NCBI RefSeq assembly: GCF_900176205.1
Contig: NZ_LT859959.1
Span: 496,001-560,000, forward strand
Source of the DNA: Bradyrhizobium sp. ORS 285
Lineage (GTDB): Bacteria; Pseudomonadota; Alphaproteobacteria; Rhizobiales; Xanthobacteraceae
Direction: 5' to 3'
DNA: 64,000 nt
Part shown: in pieces, positions 59,901 through 64,000 of the stretch
Position numbering within the stretch: position 1 is the stretch's first letter
Layout of the letters: each line of letters begins with the position of its first letter
The notes under the pieces: generated by a model
The model's input: only the letters and a program-made list of their open reading frames with translations
What the model was told of the DNA's origin: nothing
Database searches by the model: none
Position numbers and translations under genes: made by a program

Positions 59901-61060
59901 TGCCGCATATGCTGACCAGGTCGCTGGACCGCGGCGCGTCGATCTTTCTGCTGGTCGTTGCCGCCTGCGGCATTCTGATCCCGCTGTCGAACCTGCTGCT
60001 GCCGGCCGGCTCGGCGTTGCAGGTGCCGACCTATCTGGTCGCGCTGTGGGGCAAATATGTCTGCTACGCGATCCTCGCCCTCTCGATCGACCTGATCTGG
60101 GGCTATTGCGGCATCCTTTCGCTCGGCCACGGCGCGTTCTTCGCGCTCGGCGGCTACGCGATGGGCATGTATCTGATGCGCCAGATCGGCACCCGCGGCG
60201 TCTATGGCAATCCGGTCCTGCCGGACTTCATGGTGTTCCTGAACTATTCCAAGCTGCCCTGGTACTGGCACGGCTTCGACATGTTCTGGTTCGCCGCGGT
60301 GATGGTGCTGCTGGTGCCTGGCCTGCTCGCGTTCTGCTTCGGCTGGCTCGCCTTCCGCTCGCGCGTCACCGGCGTGTATCTGTCGATCATCACGCAGGCG
60401 ATGACTTATGCGCTGCTACTCGCCTTCTTCCGCAACGATTTCGGCTTCGGCGGCAACAACGGTCTGACCGATTTCAAGGACATTCTGGGCTTCAACGTCC
60501 AGGCTGAGGGCACGCGCGCGGCGCTGTTCGCCTTGAGCTGCCTGGCGCTGATCCTCGCGTTCCTGATCTGCCGCGCCGTGGTGTCGTCGAAGCTTGGCAA
60601 GGTGCTGATCGCGGTCCGCGACGCGGAATCGCGCACGCGCTTCCTCGGCTATCGCGTCGAGTCCTACAAGCTGTTCGTGTTCACGCTGTCGGCCTGCATG
60701 GCCGGTGTCGCCGGCGCGCTCTACGTACCTCAGGTCGGCATCATCAATCCGAGCGAGTTCGCGCCCGGCAACTCGATCGAGTCAGTGATCTGGGTCGCAG
60801 TCGGCGGCCGCGGCACGCTGATCGGCGCCGCGCTCGGCGCCGTCGTCGTCAACTACGCCAAGACCTTCTTCACATCAGGCATGCTGGCCCCGTACTGGCT
60901 GTTCATGCTCGGCGCACTCTTCGTCCTGGTGACCCTGCTGCTGCCCAAGGGCATCATCGGCACCTTCAATGCGTGGTGGGAACAGGCCAGCACCAAGCGG
61001 CCGAACGCCGACAGCGCCGCCCGCGAGGACGGCGTCACCGAACCCAAGATGGCGGAGTGA
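59897..61060 (+). CDS. urtC: Urea ABC transporter permease UrtC
   Basis: This 387-residue LivM-like permease has about nine membrane segments and the conserved IDLIWGYCGILSLGHGAFFALGGYAMGMYLM and GVAGALYVPQVGIINPSEFAPGNSIE segments of UrtC. It pairs with UrtB to form the channel. Its ATG overlaps the urtB stop (ATGA). Confidence 0.94.
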   Translation: MMPHMLTRSLDRGASIFLLVVAACGILIPLSNLLLPAGSALQVPTYLVALWGKYVCYAILALSIDLIWGYCGILSLGHGAFFALGGYAMGMYLMRQIGTRGVYGNPVLPDFMVFLNYSKLPWYWHGFDMFWFAAVMVLLVPGLLAFCFGWLAFRSRVTGVYLSIITQAMTYALLLAFFRNDFGFGGNNGLTDFKDILGFNVQAEGTRAALFALSCLALILAFLICRAVVSSKLGKVLIAVRDAESRTRFLGYRVESYKLFVFTLSACMAGVAGALYVPQVGIINPSEFAPGNSIESVIWVAVGGRGTLIGAALGAVVVNYAKTFFTSGMLAPYWLFMLGALFVLVTLLLPKGIIGTFNAWWEQASTKRPNADSAAREDGVTEPKMAE

Positions 61061-61064
61061 GCGC

Positions 61065-61826
61065 ATGAATGTGATGGATACCCGCTCAACGTCGTCGCTG
61101 CTCTATCTCGACGGCGTGCACGTTTCCTTCGACGGCTTCCACGCCATCAACAACCTGTCGCTGACGCTCGAGCCCGGCGAGATGCGCGCCATCATCGGCC
61201 CGAACGGCGCCGGCAAGACCACGATGATGGACATCATCACCGGCAAGACCAAGCCCGATGAAGGCACGGTGCTGTTCGACGGCAAGACCGATCTCACGCG
61301 CCTCGACGAGACGCGCATCGCCGAACTCGGCATCGGTCGCAAATTCCAGAAGCCGACGGTGTTCGAGAGCCAGTCGGTCGAGGACAATCTGCTGCTGGCG
61401 CTCAACGTCGATCACAGCGTCAAGGGCACGCTGTTCTGGCGTGGCTCCAAGGGCGAGGCCGAGCAGATCGACAAGGTGCTCGAAACCGTGCGGCTCAAGG
61501 ATCTCAGGCGCAAGCTCGCCGGCAGCCTGTCGCACGGCCAGAAGCAGTGGCTGGAGATCGGCATGCTGCTGGCGCAGGACCCGAAGCTGCTGCTGGTCGA
61601 CGAGCCCGTGGCGGGCATGACCGACGTCGAGACGCATCAGACGGCTGAGCTGCTCAAGGAAATCAATCGGGATCACACCGTCATGGTCGTCGAACACGAC
61701 ATGACCTTCGTCCGCGAGCTCGGCGTCAAGGTCACCTGCCTGCACGAAGGCACGGTGCTGGCCGAGGGCACCATCGACCAGGTGTCGTCGAATGATCGCG
61801 TGATCGAAGTCTATCTGGGGCGCTAA
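61065..61826 (+). CDS. urtD: Urea ABC transporter ATPase UrtD
   Basis: This 253-residue ATPase has Walker A GPNGAGKT at residues 45-52, the LivG-type insertion, signature LSHGQKQWLEIGMLLAQDPKLLLVDEPVAGM (the LSHGQKQWLEI form marks UrtD) and EHDMTFVREL. The ATG at 61065 is five bases after the urtC stop. It is one of the two ATPase subunits. Confidence 0.95.
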   Translation: MNVMDTRSTSSLLYLDGVHVSFDGFHAINNLSLTLEPGEMRAIIGPNGAGKTTMMDIITGKTKPDEGTVLFDGKTDLTRLDETRIAELGIGRKFQKPTVFESQSVEDNLLLALNVDHSVKGTLFWRGSKGEAEQIDKVLETVRLKDLRRKLAGSLSHGQKQWLEIGMLLAQDPKLLLVDEPVAGMTDVETHQTAELLKEINRDHTVMVVEHDMTFVRELGVKVTCLHEGTVLAEGTIDQVSSNDRVIEVYLGR

Positions 61827-61830
61827 GGCG

Positions 61831-62526
<696 letters not shown>

Positions 62527-62584
62527 TCGTCATCTAGCTTCTTGGACGCGGCCTCACCGCGTCCGGTCCCAGGGGAGGGGATCG

Positions 62585-63421
62585 ATGCGGGCCGATCCCG
62601 CCAGCGCCGCCGCCGACATCTTCGAGGCCAACCGCGCCCGCGGCGCGGTGCGCTTCGACGTGCGGCTGCAGGACGGAGCGACGCGGCGTCACCACCTGCA
62701 TGAATCCGGCTCGCTGCGCGTGCGCTTTCCCTCGCCCGAGGACGATGGCCTGTCGGCGATGTTCGTCAACACGGCCGGTGGTATCGCCGGCGGCGACCGC
62801 TTTGCCATCGAGGTCGCGGCGGGCGAAGGCAGCCGCGTCACGCTGTCCAGCGCAGCGGCCGAGAAGGTCTATCGCGCCCCTGGCCGGCCTGCCGAACTCG
62901 ATATCGCGCTGAAGGCAGAGGCCGGCGGGCACATTTCGTGGCTGCCGCAGGAGACCATCCTGTTCGACCGCGCCCGCATCCACCGCCGCATCGACATCGA
63001 TCTCGCTGACACCGCTTCGCTGCTCCTGTGCGAGATCGTGGTGTTCGGCCGCACCGCGATGGGCGAGCGCATGCGTGAGGGCGAGTTCGTCGATCGCTGG
63101 CGGCTGCGACGCGGCGGCAAGCTCGTCTTCGCCGAGACGGTTCGGCTCGACGGCGACATCGGCGACAAGCTGGTGCAGCCGGCCATCGCCAAGGGCGCCG
63201 CCGCTATCGGCACCGCGCTGATCGTGCCGGGCGATGCCGCGCTGGTCGAGCACATCCGCGAGAGCCTGCCGGCTTTTCGTGGCGAGGCTGGCCTGTCAGC
63301 CTGGAATGGATTTGCAATGGCGCGCTTCTGTGCCCAAGATGCCGCGAGCCTGCGCGCCGACATGATGGCCGTGCTCGGCTGCGCCTCCGCCGTGCCGCTG
63401 CCGCGGCTGTGGCTCAATTAG
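62585..63421 (+). CDS. ureD: Urease accessory protein UreD
   Basis: This 278-residue protein has [82 protein letters not shown], all UreD signatures. It helps UreF and UreG deliver nickel to apo-urease. The ATG follows AGGGGAGGGGATCG. It links the transport and urease parts of the cluster. Confidence 0.95.
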   Translation: MRADPASAAADIFEANRARGAVRFDVRLQDGATRRHHLHESGSLRVRFPSPEDDGLSAMFVNTAGGIAGGDRFAIEVAAGEGSRVTLSSAAAEKVYRAPGRPAELDIALKAEAGGHISWLPQETILFDRARIHRRIDIDLADTASLLLCEIVVFGRTAMGERMREGEFVDRWRLRRGGKLVFAETVRLDGDIGDKLVQPAIAKGAAAIGTALIVPGDAALVEHIRESLPAFRGEAGLSAWNGFAMARFCAQDAASLRADMMAVLGCASAVPLPRLWLN

Positions 63422-63470
63422 ACGTTTACCAACCCGCGATTATCCAGAAGACGATCACCAGAGAAGCCGC

Positions 63471-63773
63471 ATGAACCTGTCTCCCCGCGAAAAGGACAAG
63501 CTCCTGATCTCGATGGCCGCCATCGTCGCCCGCCGCAGGCTCGAGCGCGGTGTCAAGCTGAACCATCCCGAGGCAGTCGCGATCATCTCCGACTTCATCC
63601 TGGAAGGCGCGCGCGACGGCCGCACCGTCGCCGAGCTGATGCAGTCAGGCGCCCAGGTGCTGACCCGCGACCAGGTGATGCCCGGCATCCCCGAGATGAT
63701 CCACGACATCCAGGTCGAGGCGACGTTCCCGGACGGCACCAAGCTCGTCACCGTGCACGAGCCGATCCGGTGA
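63471..63773 (+). CDS. ureA: Urease gamma subunit
   Basis: This 100-residue protein matches UreA throughout: [57 protein letters not shown], ending in [28 protein letters not shown] sequence. Separate 100-residue gamma and beta subunits are normal for bacteria. A palindromic repeat separates it from ureB. Confidence 0.97.
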   Translation: MNLSPREKDKLLISMAAIVARRRLERGVKLNHPEAVAIISDFILEGARDGRTVAELMQSGAQVLTRDQVMPGIPEMIHDIQVEATFPDGTKLVTVHEPIR

Positions 63774-63792
63774 GGCGAACCCAACTCTTTCG

Positions 63793-63920
63793 GTCGTCAT
63801 GCCCGGGCTTGACCCGCCTGCGCGGCCGTAGCCGCTTCGACGCGGCGAAGGCCCGGGCATCCACGCTCTTCGATCGCAATGGAAGGGCGTGGATGGCCGG
63901 GTCAGGCCCGGCCATGACGC
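63793..63920. repeat. Palindromic repeat inserted between ureA and ureB, family D copy 3
   Basis: GTCGTCATGCCCGGGCTTGACCC at the left and GGGTCAGGCCCGGCCATGACG at the right form imperfect inverted ends around a smaller dyad (GGCGTGGATG/CATCCACGCT). It fills most of the 170-bp gap between two genes that are normally adjacent. Confidence 0.8.
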
Positions 63921-63943
63921 AGTGGAAACCTGCGAGGTAACAG

Positions 63944-64000
63944 ATGATCCCCGGCGAACTCTTCATTCAGGACGGTGAGATCGAGCTCAATGCCGGCCGC
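63944..64000 (+). CDS. ureB: Urease beta subunit, N-terminal 19 codons (cut by window end)
   Basis: The visible N-terminus is MIPGELFIQDGEIELNAGR, which matches UreB. The ATG at 63944 is preceded by GAGGTAACA. The rest lies outside the window; ureC should follow. Confidence 0.9.
   Translation, partial: MIPGELFIQDGEIELNAGR

Overview
The window reads as a chromosomal segment of a Bradyrhizobiaceae alphaproteobacterium, most likely Bradyrhizobium or a close relative such as Rhodopseudomonas. The evidence is the very GC-rich coding sequence, a pim-type dicarboxylate beta-oxidation operon, a CycM-type anchored cytochrome c next to pheA and kdsB, a complete Tad/Cpa pilus locus, a urt/ure urea cluster, and many palindromic intergenic repeats of the kind I associate with this genus. 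Taxonomy is inferred from gene content only; no rRNA or tRNA gene was seen.

Layout. 1-7.3 kb: operon for pimeloyl-/dicarboxyl-CoA degradation (3' end of a pimF-like gene, then pimA, pimB, pimC, pimD and an SDR dehydrogenase). 7.6-10.4 kb: glycerol kinase, a GNAT acetyltransferase and a glutathione S-transferase-like protein. 10.7-13.6 kb (minus): DevBCA-type efflux system (adaptor, ATPase, permease). 13.9-18.7 kb (minus): metH and metF, overlapping. 19-23.2 kb: luciferase-like oxidoreductase, two NAD(P)-binding NmrA/SDR-like proteins, and a divergent LysR regulator. 23.4-25.8 kb: pheA and kdsB (minus), then divergent cycM. 26.2-33.9 kb: Yej-type peptide ABC importer with two tandem binding proteins, two permeases and a double ATPase. 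34.1-37.2 kb: a small accessory region with an HTH protein, a protein resembling rhizobial RhiA, and a 1.5-kb gene-free stretch packed with nested palindromes. 37.2-39.4 kb (minus): NlpC/P60 peptidase and M17 aminopeptidase.

39.6-54.0 kb: Tad/Flp pilus locus. On the minus strand lie flp, cpaA, cpaB, cpaC, cpaD, cpaE, cpaF, tadB and tadC, followed by an M20 amidase; tadD is on the plus strand. A plus-strand arm carries a sterol-desaturase-like hydroxylase, a stand-alone CpaC-N-like protein and two TadE-like pseudopilins. 54.1-56.4 kb (minus): RNA-chaperone trio rhlE, a C-terminally extended infA and a cold-shock protein. 56.9-64 kb: urtABCDE urea importer followed by ureD, ureA and the first codons of ureB, preceded by a canonical -24/-12 sigma-54 promoter that suggests nitrogen control.

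Functional reading: the pim operon feeds dicarboxylates to acetyl-CoA; Urt imports urea for the urease encoded just downstream; Cpa/Tad genes build an adhesive Flp pilus; Yej imports oligopeptides; metH and metF jointly supply methionine and the methyl-folate it needs. I found no convincing unknown multi-gene system. The least-explained parts are the 34-37 kb accessory/repeat region, the composite nested-palindrome elements (notably the near-duplicate pair at 10.45 and 20.32 kb), and the accessory arm of the Tad locus.
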